This document shows positions 1-5,597 of a stretch of 5,597 nucleotides of DNA, piece after piece. Both the position numbers and the translations under genes were made by a program. How positions within the stretch are numbered: position 1 is the first letter of the stretch; every line of letters starts with the position of its first letter. Source of the stretch: an uncultured Bacilli bacterium (GTDB taxonomy: Bacteria > Bacillota_I > Bacilli_A > RF39 > UBA660); NCBI GenBank assembly GCA_944363805.1, contig CALVVH010000060.1, forward strand, positions 1 to 5,597, in the 5' to 3' direction. Below the pieces are notes generated by a model. That model saw only the letters and a program-made list of their open reading frames with translations, searched no databases and was not told where the DNA came from.

Positions 1-79
<79 letters not shown>

Positions 80-105
80 AAGCGTTTTGAAAAATTTTCT
101 TAACT

Positions 106-888
106 TTACATAAAATTACAATGTTTACATAATTCTTTACACTTTTTGTTGTTTCTAAATCCTTGTAACATATTCTTATATCTTTCACTATCTTGAATTT
201 CTTCCATATTTTGAGTAAGTATATTACCTAAATTTATTATACCATTACTATCCAAGCAACAAGGTACTACTGTACCATCAACTAAAATAGCTAAGTGATC
301 CCTTAAAGCATAACAAGTACCTATTTCATTATAGTAATTATTGTTTAAATCTGGCCAAATAAATTCACTATCAAAATCAATATAAGTATTATGTTCTAAT
401 TTAGTATGTTTAGTAATTTTAATATTATATTTATCTTCAAGTAATTTAATTATTTTACTCTTATATGGATTATTAACCCAAATACGATAATTTATATAAG
501 TATATTCTTTTAATATATCTGCTACTTCAAATATATCATTTAAGTAATCATTTAATGATTTATTATATTTAGTATCAAAACTATGTAATGATATATTTAT
601 TTGTCTAATATGTTTATTATTAATAATCCTTTTAATTAAATAACCATTAGTAGTTATATTAACAAAGTAATTATTGTTTGATGCAATATCTATAAATTCA
701 TTAATTAATGGATGAAGTAATGGTTCACCCATTACATGAAAATATAAATAATTAGTAGTATTTTTTAGTTTATTTAGAATAATTTTAAAATTATCCTCAC
801 TCATAAACATACTCTTACGAGTATTTTTAATACAAAAACTACAATCTAAATTACAATTATTAGTTATTTCAATATAAACTTTTTTCAT
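106..888 (-). CDS. Stand-alone radical SAM protein with a reduced SPASM-type C-terminal domain
   Basis: The 260-residue product has a radical SAM core. The CxxxCxxC motif that holds the 4Fe-4S cluster is C12, C16 and C19; the MGEP segment (53-56) is the SAM-binding 'GGEP' equivalent; NITTNG (77-82) is the usual strand-end motif. The C-terminal part has C192-X12-G205-X4-C210, which fits the opening of a SPASM domain (CX9-15GX4C), followed by C211, C250, C254 and C257. The canonical second half (CX2CX5CX3C...C) is shortened, so one auxiliary cluster rather than two is likely (inference). SPASM enzymes commonly modify peptides, but this short soluble class includes many uncharacterised members, and no precursor peptide gene is visible nearby, so the substrate is unknown. 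The ATG at 888 is the first possible start, because an in-frame TAG lies four codons upstream (898-900). No Shine-Dalgarno sequence precedes it. The gene looks more AT-rich than the neighbouring transporter genes and is divergent from them. The family call is secure; the function is not. Confidence 0.92.
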   Translation of the reverse strand: MKKVYIEITNNCNLDCSFCIKNTRKSMFMSEDNFKIILNKLKNTTNYLYFHVMGEPLLHPLINEFIDIASNNNYFVNITTNGYLIKRIINNKHIRQINISLHSFDTKYNKSLNDYLNDIFEVADILKEYTYINYRIWVNNPYKSKIIKLLEDKYNIKITKHTKLEHNTYIDFDSEFIWPDLNNNYYNEIGTCYALRDHLAILVDGTVVPCCLDSNGIINLGNILTQNMEEIQDSERYKNMLQGFRNNKKCKELCKHCNFM

Positions 889-894
889 AAGAAT

Positions 895-923
895 ATTCTA
901 TCAAACTTTTTATCTTTTTTCTA
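895..923 (-). promoter_or_regulatory. Possible leaderless promoter of the radical SAM gene
   Basis: On the minus strand, TAGAAT (900-895) matches the -10 consensus at five of six positions. TAGAAA (923-918), 17 bases upstream, matches TTGACA at four of six. Transcription from this -10 would begin near 888, the first base of the start codon, which fits the lack of any Shine-Dalgarno sequence. The proposed -35 abuts the left arm of the inverted repeat. In DNA this AT-rich such matches arise by chance, so this is only a candidate. Confidence 0.3.
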
Positions 924-924
924 A

Positions 925-990
925 AAAAATTACTCTGTAGCGTAATAAATTGATGAAAATCAGAAAAAATTACGCTACAGAGTAATTTTT
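925..990. promoter_or_regulatory. Perfect 22-bp inverted repeat with paired operator-like sites between divergent genes
   Basis: The arms at 925-946 and 969-990 are perfect reverse complements, separated by 22 bases. Each arm contains an 18-base quasi-palindrome (929-946 and 969-986) with consensus ATTACKCTRYAGMGTAAT. Within each, 7 of 9 symmetric base pairs match, and the two agree at 14 of 18 positions when read in the same direction. Their centres are 40 bp apart, close to four helical turns. The spacer holds a second small hairpin, TGAT-GAAA-ATCA (951-962), with a GNRA-type loop. The arms end in A5/T5, so as RNA the structure would look like an intrinsic terminator in either direction. 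However, both flanking genes are transcribed away from it, so it cannot terminate either one. I favour a pair of regulator binding sites serving the divergent promoters. An attenuator or a small MITE-like element are alternatives; no target-site duplication is evident. Confidence 0.6.
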
Positions 991-1018
991 GAAATATAAT
1001 ATTATCACAAAATATTCA

Positions 1019-1047
1019 TTTATTTTATAGTTTTTTTAAGTTATAAT
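1019..1047 (+). promoter_or_regulatory. Probable sigma-A promoter of the ABC transporter operon
   Basis: A perfect -10 hexamer TATAAT lies at 1042-1047, about 26 bases before the ATPase start codon, giving a predicted leader of about 20 bases that includes the ribosome binding site. The hexamer at the 17-bp spacing (1019-1024, TTTATT) is a poor -35 match, so the promoter may depend on an activator or on the AT-rich upstream DNA. A second TATAAT at 995-1000 directly follows the inverted repeat and is an alternative. The call rests on position and the -10 match only. Confidence 0.5.
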
Positions 1048-1062
1048 ATAAATATAAGAATC

Positions 1063-1067
1063 GAGGG
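1063..1067 (+). promoter_or_regulatory. Shine-Dalgarno site of the ATPase gene
   Basis: GAGGG lies six bases upstream of the ATG at 1074, an ideal spacing. It fixes that codon as the start of the ATPase. It is the only strong purine-rich ribosome binding site in the divergent intergenic region; the radical SAM gene on the other side has none. Confidence 0.8.
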
Positions 1068-1073
1068 ATAAAT

Positions 1074-1775
1074 ATGGCTTTTATCGATGTAAAAAACTTA
1101 TCTAAAATTTATCAAATGGGTGAAGTAAAAATTAAAGCAATTGAAAATGTAAGTTTTTCGATTGATGAAGGAGAACTTGTTGTTATACTCGGCCCATCTG
1201 GAGCTGGTAAAACAACTATTTTAAATATTCTCGGAGGAATGGATTCTCCAACTAGTGGTAGTATAATAATTGATGGCACAGATATATCAAAGTATAATCG
1301 CAAAGAACTTACTAAATACAGAAGATACGATATTGGTTTTGTCTTCCAATTTTATAATCTTGTAGGTAATCTAACAGCCTTAGAAAATGTCGAACTGGCC
1401 AATCAAATTTGCAAGAACCCAAGAGATAGTAAAGAAACACTTAAAAGTGTTGGTCTAGGTAGTAGAATGGAACATTTCCCGGCCCAACTTTCTGGTGGTG
1501 AACAACAAAGAGTATCTATTGCAAGAGCACTTGCTAAAAATCCTAAAATATTACTTTGTGATGAACCTACCGGAGCCCTAGATAGTAAGACCGGTAAAAT
1601 GATTATTGAACTTTTACAAGATACTTGTCATCAAACTAAAACCACTACCATTATCATTACTCATAATGCCATCATCTCCGAAATTGCTGATAAAATAATC
1701 AAAGTTAAAAATGGTACCATTGAGTCGATTGAGACTAACAAAAACCCTAAACCTGTTGAGGAGATTGATTGGTAA
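1074..1775 (+). CDS. ABC transporter ATP-binding protein, MacB/LolD/FtsE class
   Basis: This 233-residue cytoplasmic nucleotide-binding subunit powers the permease encoded directly downstream. All ATPase motifs are intact: Walker A GPSGAGKT (40-47), Q-loop FQ (91-92) within the VFQFYNL typical of the MacB/LolD class, ABC signature LSGGEQQ (139-145), Walker B ILLCDEP (159-165) with catalytic E164, D-loop ALD (168-170), and switch histidine H197. The length is normal for the class, and the PxPVEEIxW C-terminus is what I remember for ATPases paired with large FtsX permeases in Clostridia and Bacilli. The start at 1074 is supported by GAGGG six bases upstream. The stop codon TAA (1773-1775) shares its last A with the permease ATG, indicating translational coupling. 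Annotation pipelines often call such genes MacB, LolD or YtrE, but the substrate is unknown, so no symbol is given. Confidence 0.96.
   Translation: MAFIDVKNLSKIYQMGEVKIKAIENVSFSIDEGELVVILGPSGAGKTTILNILGGMDSPTSGSIIIDGTDISKYNRKELTKYRRYDIGFVFQFYNLVGNLTALENVELANQICKNPRDSKETLKSVGLGSRMEHFPAQLSGGEQQRVSIARALAKNPKILLCDEPTGALDSKTGKMIIELLQDTCHQTKTTTIIITHNAIISEIADKIIKVKNGTIESIETNKNPKPVEEIDW
1758..1763 (+). promoter_or_regulatory. Ribosome binding site of the permease, inside the ATPase gene
   Basis: GAGGAG encodes residues near the ATPase C-terminus (the VEE of PVEEIDW). It lies 5 bases before the TTG at 1769 and 11 bases before the ATG at 1775. The first spacing is closer to ideal; the second gives the better start codon and a TAATG stop/start overlap. 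I prefer ATG at 1775. Using TTG would only add two residues (MV). Confidence 0.6.
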
Positions 1776-4700
1776 TGTTAATATTTAAAAATGCCCTTAT
1801 CAAAATCAAAAAACAATTAGGTCGCTTTATCTCACTAATATTTATTGTAGCTTTAGGATCAGCTTTTTTCGCCGGGGTTCGTGAAACTGCATCCGATATG
1901 ATTAAAACCATGGATGAATATTATGATGAAACTAACCTCCTAGATTATCGAATTGTTAGCACTATGGGTCTTACAGAAGATGACTTAAATGAACTTAAAA
2001 AACTAGAAAATGCTGAAATTGTCGAAGAAAACTATTCTTATGAAACAATTATCGAAGGTGATGCAACCAAAATATATGGAATAACTGAAAATATTAACAA
2101 TGTAACTTTATTATCTGGTAATATGCCAAGTAATAACTCAGAATGCCTCGTTTTAGATGGCTCATATAACATCGGAGATACTATTACTATTGCAGATGAA
2201 AATTATTCCGATTACCTAAGTAGAAATACTTTTACAGTCGTTGGAACTGTCCGAAGTAGTATGTATATTTATAATAACTTGGGTATATCTACTGTTTCTG
2301 ATGGTAAACTTGATAATGTTATCTATATACCTAAAGATAATTTTAATTTAGATGTCTATACTGAAATCTATTTGATAGCAGCCGATTCACAAGATAAAAC
2401 CTCTTATGAAGATGACTATGCAGAACAAATAACTCCTCTTTTAAATGAACTAGAAACTCTAGCTCCCATTCAAGAAACTAAAAGATATGAACAAATTAAA
2501 ACCGAAGCTATGGAAAAAATCTATGATGCTAGAGCTGAAATCGACCGAGAAAAAGCCGAAAATGAAGCAACATTCGCCGATGCCCTTGCCCAAATTAATT
2601 CTGCTCAAAGGGAAATCGATAACGGTTATACTGAGCTAAATAATGGCTATGCTGAATTAGAACAAAATCGCCAAACCATTGAAACTGAATTTGCTACCCA
2701 AGAAAATACCTTAAACACTAGTCTAAATACTATCAATACTACTTTAAGTAGTCTAAATATTCCGACATCAAGTATTACTGATTCCCTAAATAGTTTAAAT
2801 ACTCAAATAACTGAAATAAATAAACTACTAAGTACTTTAGATCCAACTAATCCAGAATATATTTATTATAGTAATATATTAACTAATTTAAATACATTAG
2901 TATCAAGTTTAAATGAAATAAACACCGGTTATACAGCTTTAAATGAAGGAAGAAATACTTGGAATGAAACTTATAATAATACTTTAAATACCCTAAATTC
3001 TAATAAAGCTAAGTTAGATGCTTCCCTTGCTGAACTAAATGCTTCTAGGGATGAATACAACACTAATTATGCTTTATTTCAAGATAAAATAAATAAAGGT
3101 TATCAAGAAATCGCCGATGCTGAAGCTGAAATAGCCAGCCTTGAAAAACCCGAATGGTACTTATTCGATCGAGAAGATAACTCTGGTTATACAACATTTT
3201 TAGAGTCGGCCACTAAAGTCGATTCTATCGCGGCAGTATTTCCTATATTCTTTATTGCTGTAGCTTTTCTAATGTGCCTTAATACAATGACTAGAATGAT
3301 TGAAGAAGAACGAACTGAAATAGGTATCTTTACTTCTTTAGGTATAAGTCGTACCAAAATCATTTTAAGTTATGTCTTATATGTCTTAATTGCCACTCTT
3401 ATTGGTATTATCACAGGTCTTTCCATTGGCTATACCGTAATACCTCGTGTTTTATATAATGTCTATACCAACGCCTTTATTATTCCGAGCATCAAGACTT
3501 ATGCCAACATTCCAATTTGTATTACTATCATTGAAGTTTGTATCTTGACTATGTCTTTAGTAACTATCTATGCTGTAAACAAAAACTTCAAACTTGCTCC
3601 AGCAACTTTGTTAAGACCTGAAACCCCTAAATCCGGTCGTAAAGTTCTCTTAGAAAAGATAAACTTCATTTGGAAAAGAATATCTTTCTCTTGGAAAGTT
3701 ACTATTCGTAATCTCTTCCGTTATAAAAAAAGAATTATCATGACTTTAATTGGTATCTCTGGCTGTACTGCCCTTCTTCTAACTGGCTTTGGCATCCGAG
3801 ACAGCATTTCCAAAATCCTAGATATTCAATTTACTGAAATTCAAACTTATGATTCCATGCTCATATTAAATGAAAATGTAAACACTAAAAATACTCTAAT
3901 CGATAATTTCTTAGCAGAAAATGACATCAACAATCCTCTATACACCCATATGGAAACTTTAAGCTTTAAAGCCGCCGATAAAACTGTCGATTGTTATACT
4001 TTAGCTTTTGAAAATACCAATATAACTGACTATTTTCATCTAACAGATAAAAACGATAATCCTCTTACTTTATCTTCAGAAGGTGCTATAATCACTGAAA
4101 AAATCGCCGATATCTTAGATATATCTGTTGGAGACACAATCACCCTTCGCGATAGCAATAATGAAATATACATATTAAAAGTAGCAGCTATCAGCAAAAA
4201 CTATATCAACAATTATGTTTACATGAGTAAAGATTATTATGAACTAGCTTTCAGTGAAATAGAATACAACACTATTATTACTAATATAACTGATAAAGGT
4301 GATATTCTTATCAATAGCGGTTATTTTTCTAATATTCAATATACTGAAGATAGTATATCTACGCTTCAAGATATCATTGATAGCATGAATAATATTGTTT
4401 TTCTAATAATTGGCTTTTCTTCATTTTTAGCTATAACTGTTTTATATAATCTTACAACCATTAATATTAGCGAAAGATTAAGAGAAATAGCTACTTTAAA
4501 AGTCCTAGGCTTTAACGATAAAGAAATATCCATGTATGTCTATAGAGAAACAATAATATTAACTATAATTGGGATATTCATTGGGATATTCTTTGGCCTT
4601 GCTCTAAACTATTTTGTCTTAATGGTTGCTGAAACTGATGAAATAATATTTATAAAAGATATTAACTATCTAAGCTATATTTACACACTATTAATAATGG

Positions 4701-4786
4701 TTATATTTACAATCATTGTTCAAGCTATAACCAATATAATATTAAAGAAAATAAATATGATTGATTCTCTAAAATCAGTAGAATAG
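1775..4786 (+). CDS. Large ABC transporter permease with two FtsX domains and an extracellular coiled coil
   Basis: This is the membrane subunit, 1003 residues from the ATG at 1775 (1005 if TTG at 1769 is used). Eight membrane segments are apparent, near residues 17-35, 485-503, 529-555, 578-600, 654-674, 874-895, 926-951 and 968-991. That is two four-helix FtsX/MacB halves fused in one chain. Each half carries the FtsX signature after its second helix: RTEIGIFTSLG (513-523) and RLREIATLKVLG (901-912). The first extracytoplasmic domain (about 36-484) includes a MacB-like core and a long coiled coil with GYxEL repeats (about 236-310 and 393-457), split by an Asn/Ser/Thr-rich heptad stretch. 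A PEWYLFDR segment then leads into the second helix. The second extracytoplasmic domain spans about 675-873. The linker near 613-655, with WKVTIRNLFRYKKR, is a hallmark I recognise from large Firmicute permeases of this type. With the ATPase it should form a MacB/FtsX-superfamily complex that acts on an extracellular or membrane substrate. Substrate and direction are unknown, and no membrane-fusion partner is encoded here. Confidence 0.95.
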   Translation: MLIFKNALIKIKKQLGRFISLIFIVALGSAFFAGVRETASDMIKTMDEYYDETNLLDYRIVSTMGLTEDDLNELKKLENAEIVEENYSYETIIEGDATKIYGITENINNVTLLSGNMPSNNSECLVLDGSYNIGDTITIADENYSDYLSRNTFTVVGTVRSSMYIYNNLGISTVSDGKLDNVIYIPKDNFNLDVYTEIYLIAADSQDKTSYEDDYAEQITPLLNELETLAPIQETKRYEQIKTEAMEKIYDARAEIDREKAENEATFADALAQINSAQREIDNGYTELNNGYAELEQNRQTIETEFATQENTLNTSLNTINTTLSSLNIPTSSITDSLNSLNTQITEINKLLSTLDPTNPEYIYYSNILTNLNTLVSSLNEINTGYTALNEGRNTWNETYNNTLNTLNSNKAKLDASLAELNASRDEYNTNYALFQDKINKGYQEIADAEAEIASLEKPEWYLFDREDNSGYTTFLESATKVDSIAAVFPIFFIAVAFLMCLNTMTRMIEEERTEIGIFTSLGISRTKIILSYVLYVLIATLIGIITGLSIGYTVIPRVLYNVYTNAFIIPSIKTYANIPICITIIEVCILTMSLVTIYAVNKNFKLAPATLLRPETPKSGRKVLLEKINFIWKRISFSWKVTIRNLFRYKKRIIMTLIGISGCTALLLTGFGIRDSISKILDIQFTEIQTYDSMLILNENVNTKNTLIDNFLAENDINNPLYTHMETLSFKAADKTVDCYTLAFENTNITDYFHLTDKNDNPLTLSSEGAIITEKIADILDISVGDTITLRDSNNEIYILKVAAISKNYINNYVYMSKDYYELAFSEIEYNTIITNITDKGDILINSGYFSNIQYTEDSISTLQDIIDSMNNIVFLIIGFSSFLAITVLYNLTTINISERLREIATLKVLGFNDKEISMYVYRETIILTIIGIFIGIFFGLALNYFVLMVAETDEIIFIKDINYLSYIYTLLIMVIFTIIVQAITNIILKKINMIDSLKSVE
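2708..2854 (+). repeat. Asn/Ser/Thr-rich heptad repeats in the permease coiled coil
   Basis: Seven consecutive seven-residue units of the form x-(L/I)-N-x-x-(L/I)-x can be laid out without gaps across permease residues 312-360, for example TLNTSLN, TINTTLS, SITDSLN, SLNTQIT and EINKLLS. The DNA echoes this with near-identical decamers AGTYTAAATA at 2720, 2750 and 2792, and AGTTTAAATG at 2906. The unit is less charged than the flanking E/K/D-rich coil, suggesting a later expansion inside the coiled-coil arm. One unit (328-334 in TTG numbering) contains a proline, which would kink a helix. Confidence 0.55.
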
Positions 4787-4813
4787 AAAAAACTTCCTAA
4801 GTGAAGTTTTTTT
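4787..4813. terminator. Bidirectional Rho-independent terminator between convergent genes
   Basis: A perfect 10-bp stem pairs AAAAAACTTC (4787-4796) with GAAGTTTTTT (4803-4812) around a six-base loop. It begins one base after the permease stop codon and ends in seven T residues on the plus strand. On the opposite strand the A-run gives a U-tract, so the same hairpin can also end transcription of the convergent minus-strand gene, whose stop codon is about 50 bases away. The stem has only three G-C pairs, but the U-tract is strong. Confidence 0.85.
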
Positions 4814-4861
4814 CATATTTCTAAATCGATACAAATCTTTTCAATTTTCATAACCCCAAAA

Positions 4862-5476
4862 TTATAACATCATTATTTGTTTAGGTGAAAGACCCGTCCA
4901 CTTAACAATATCATCTATCGGAGTTCCGCTTTCCTTCATTTTAGTAGCAATTGCTTTTTGAGCAATCTTTTCTCCTTCAACACGTCCCTCAGCACGTCCT
5001 TCAACACGTCCCTCAGCACGTCCTTTAGCACGTCCTAAAGTTTGTCCTTCTTCCAACGCTTCTTCCCTTATTGCATTCTTAACAAATTCATTTTCCATCT
5101 CTACATCATAATCTAAGTATATCTTGCCTTCTTCCAAATCAATTCTTGTATCTTCTGCTCGCATAAGTATATCATCTCCTTCTATAAACTTTTGAATTTC
5201 TTCTTTACTTTCCCTAGTCATAAGTAAATATAACAATCTTTTGCTTTGTTTACTTATTGTAACTTTACTATACCAAAGTTCTTTTAATTTTGCAAGATTA
5301 AACTCAATATACCCTAAATATCCAGTTAACATTCTTCCCATTTCATTTATTATCTTATATTCGCTTTCACCATTTCTACTTCTTATCTCTTTACGATTAT
5401 AAGCATTAATAAATACTAATATTACCTTCTTACCATTAAATTTAATTACTCCTTTTTTATTAGTATATGTTAATTT
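4862..5476 (-). pseudogene. 5'-truncated Rpn/PD-(D/E)XK nuclease-family transposase remnant
   Basis: A 159-codon frame starts at ATG 5341, but the open frame runs 45 codons further upstream to an in-frame TAG (5477-5479) with no ATG, GTG or TTG. That upstream stretch (including GVIKFNGKKVILVFINAYN) looks like the middle of a PDDEXK_2/Rpn-type protein. The following part fits the same family: IEFNLAKLKELWYSK (12-26 of the ATG form), the SKRLLYLL and IQKFIEGDD segments, ENEFVKNAIREEALEEG (83-99), glycine-rich GRxE repeats (103-122), and an amphipathic tail KMKESGTPIDDIVKWTGLSPKQI (134-156). Full-length relatives, often near 300 residues, carry the nuclease core at the N-terminus; it is missing here. 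The ATG at 5341 has no Shine-Dalgarno sequence. These proteins are linked to RecA-independent recombination and spread in many copies through low-GC Firmicute genomes (family knowledge). I judge this a decayed copy; expression of a C-terminal fragment cannot be ruled out. Confidence 0.72.
4981..5040 (-). repeat. 12-bp tandem repeat, five copies, encoding GRxE units
   Basis: The plus-strand heptamer CACGTCC recurs exactly every 12 bases at 4981, 4993, 5005, 5017 and 5029, followed by variable YTCAR-like bases; the copies at 4981 and 5005 are identical. A degenerate sixth unit follows at 5041. On the coding (minus) strand they encode GRAK, GRAE, GRVE, GRAE and GRVE (residues 103-122 of the ATG form). 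Such in-frame charged glycine repeats are a familiar, length-variable linker in Rpn-like proteins and are prone to slippage. Confidence 0.88.
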
Positions 5477-5550
5477 CTAAATTATTATAGATTAGTATTT
5501 TTATTTTAAAATAGCTAATTATTTACCCAATAAAAAGTAATAAAACTCTG

Positions 5551-5582
5551 ATTTGAAAATTATTTAAGCTAAATTTTCAAAT
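5551..5582. repeat. 11-bp inverted repeat in the right-hand non-coding segment
   Basis: ATTTGAAAATT (5551-5561) and AATTTTCAAAT (5572-5582) are perfect reverse complements around a 10-base spacer. It lies in non-coding AT-rich DNA upstream of the truncated nuclease gene, where all frames are quickly closed. There is no following T-tract on the plus strand, and the stem is almost entirely A-T, so a terminator is doubtful. It could be a binding site, or chance in such AT-rich DNA. The rest of 5477-5597 shows nothing I can assign. Confidence 0.4.
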
Positions 5583-5597
5583 TAATTTAGCCAAAAA

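Noticed and set aside
953..985. A 10-codon open frame (MKIRKNYATE) in the divergent intergenic region, considered as a leader or RiPP precursor
   Set aside because: It has no Shine-Dalgarno sequence, runs through the inverted repeat whose symmetry fully explains the sequence, and lacks any core-peptide character.
925..990. Intrinsic terminator for a flanking gene
   Set aside because: Both flanking genes are transcribed away from it, so no annotated transcript enters it from a 3' end, despite the A5/T5 arms.
1112..1303. A 63-codon open frame antisense to the ATPase gene
   Set aside because: It lies wholly inside the conserved Walker A region of the ATPase on the opposite strand, has no ribosome binding site and resembles no protein; it is a shadow of the real gene.
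1074..4786. Mycoplasma/Spiroplasma genetic code (TGA = Trp)
   Set aside because: The long frames carry no internal TGA and use TGG for tryptophan, as expected for the standard bacterial code.
4981..5040. CRISPR-like array
   Set aside because: The unit is 12 bp with no unique spacers, and it is an in-frame protein repeat.
5434..5455. AAAGGAG (5455-5449, minus) as a true ribosome binding site for the Rpn-like gene
   Set aside because: It simply encodes K-G-V in the remnant frame. The ATG at 5436-5434 downstream of it is out of frame and stops after four codons.

Overview
This is an AT-rich window (roughly 17-37 % G+C in the stretches I sampled) from what is most likely a low-GC Firmicute, or an uncultured gut Bacilli/Clostridia lineage. 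The reasons are Gram-positive-style gene families, purine-rich ribosome binding sites and Rho-independent hairpins. Tryptophans are encoded by TGG and no TGA falls inside the long reading frames, so nothing points to the Mycoplasma code. The window opens with 76 consecutive A residues, which looks like a contig end or assembly artefact.

Layout. (1) Positions 1-105: homopolymer plus a short spacer. (2) 106-888, minus: a small stand-alone radical SAM enzyme with a shortened SPASM-type C-terminus. (3) 889-1073: a divergent intergenic region with a perfect 22-bp inverted repeat (925-946 / 969-990). Each arm contains an 18-bp quasi-palindrome resembling a regulator binding site. (4) 1074-4786, plus: a translationally coupled two-gene ABC transporter operon, made of a MacB/LolD-class ATPase and a ~1000-residue double-FtsX permease with a long extracellular coiled-coil domain. 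(5) 4787-4813: a bidirectional terminator between convergent genes. (6) 4862-5476, minus: the 5'-truncated remnant of an Rpn/PD-(D/E)XK 'nuclease family transposase', with a 12-bp tandem repeat near its 3' end. (7) 5477-5597: non-coding AT-rich sequence with an 11-bp inverted repeat.

How the genes work together. The ATPase and permease almost certainly form one complex: two ATPases per two-halved permease, probably a mechanotransmission-type (MacB/FtsX superfamily) machine acting on an extracytoplasmic substrate. The substrate cannot be read from sequence. The divergent radical SAM gene shares the intergenic region, and so possibly its regulation, but no peptide precursor or other pathway partner is visible; a functional link to the transporter is speculative. 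I see no complete new defence or mobile system here. The most interesting non-coding feature is the paired operator-like inverted repeat between the divergent genes.
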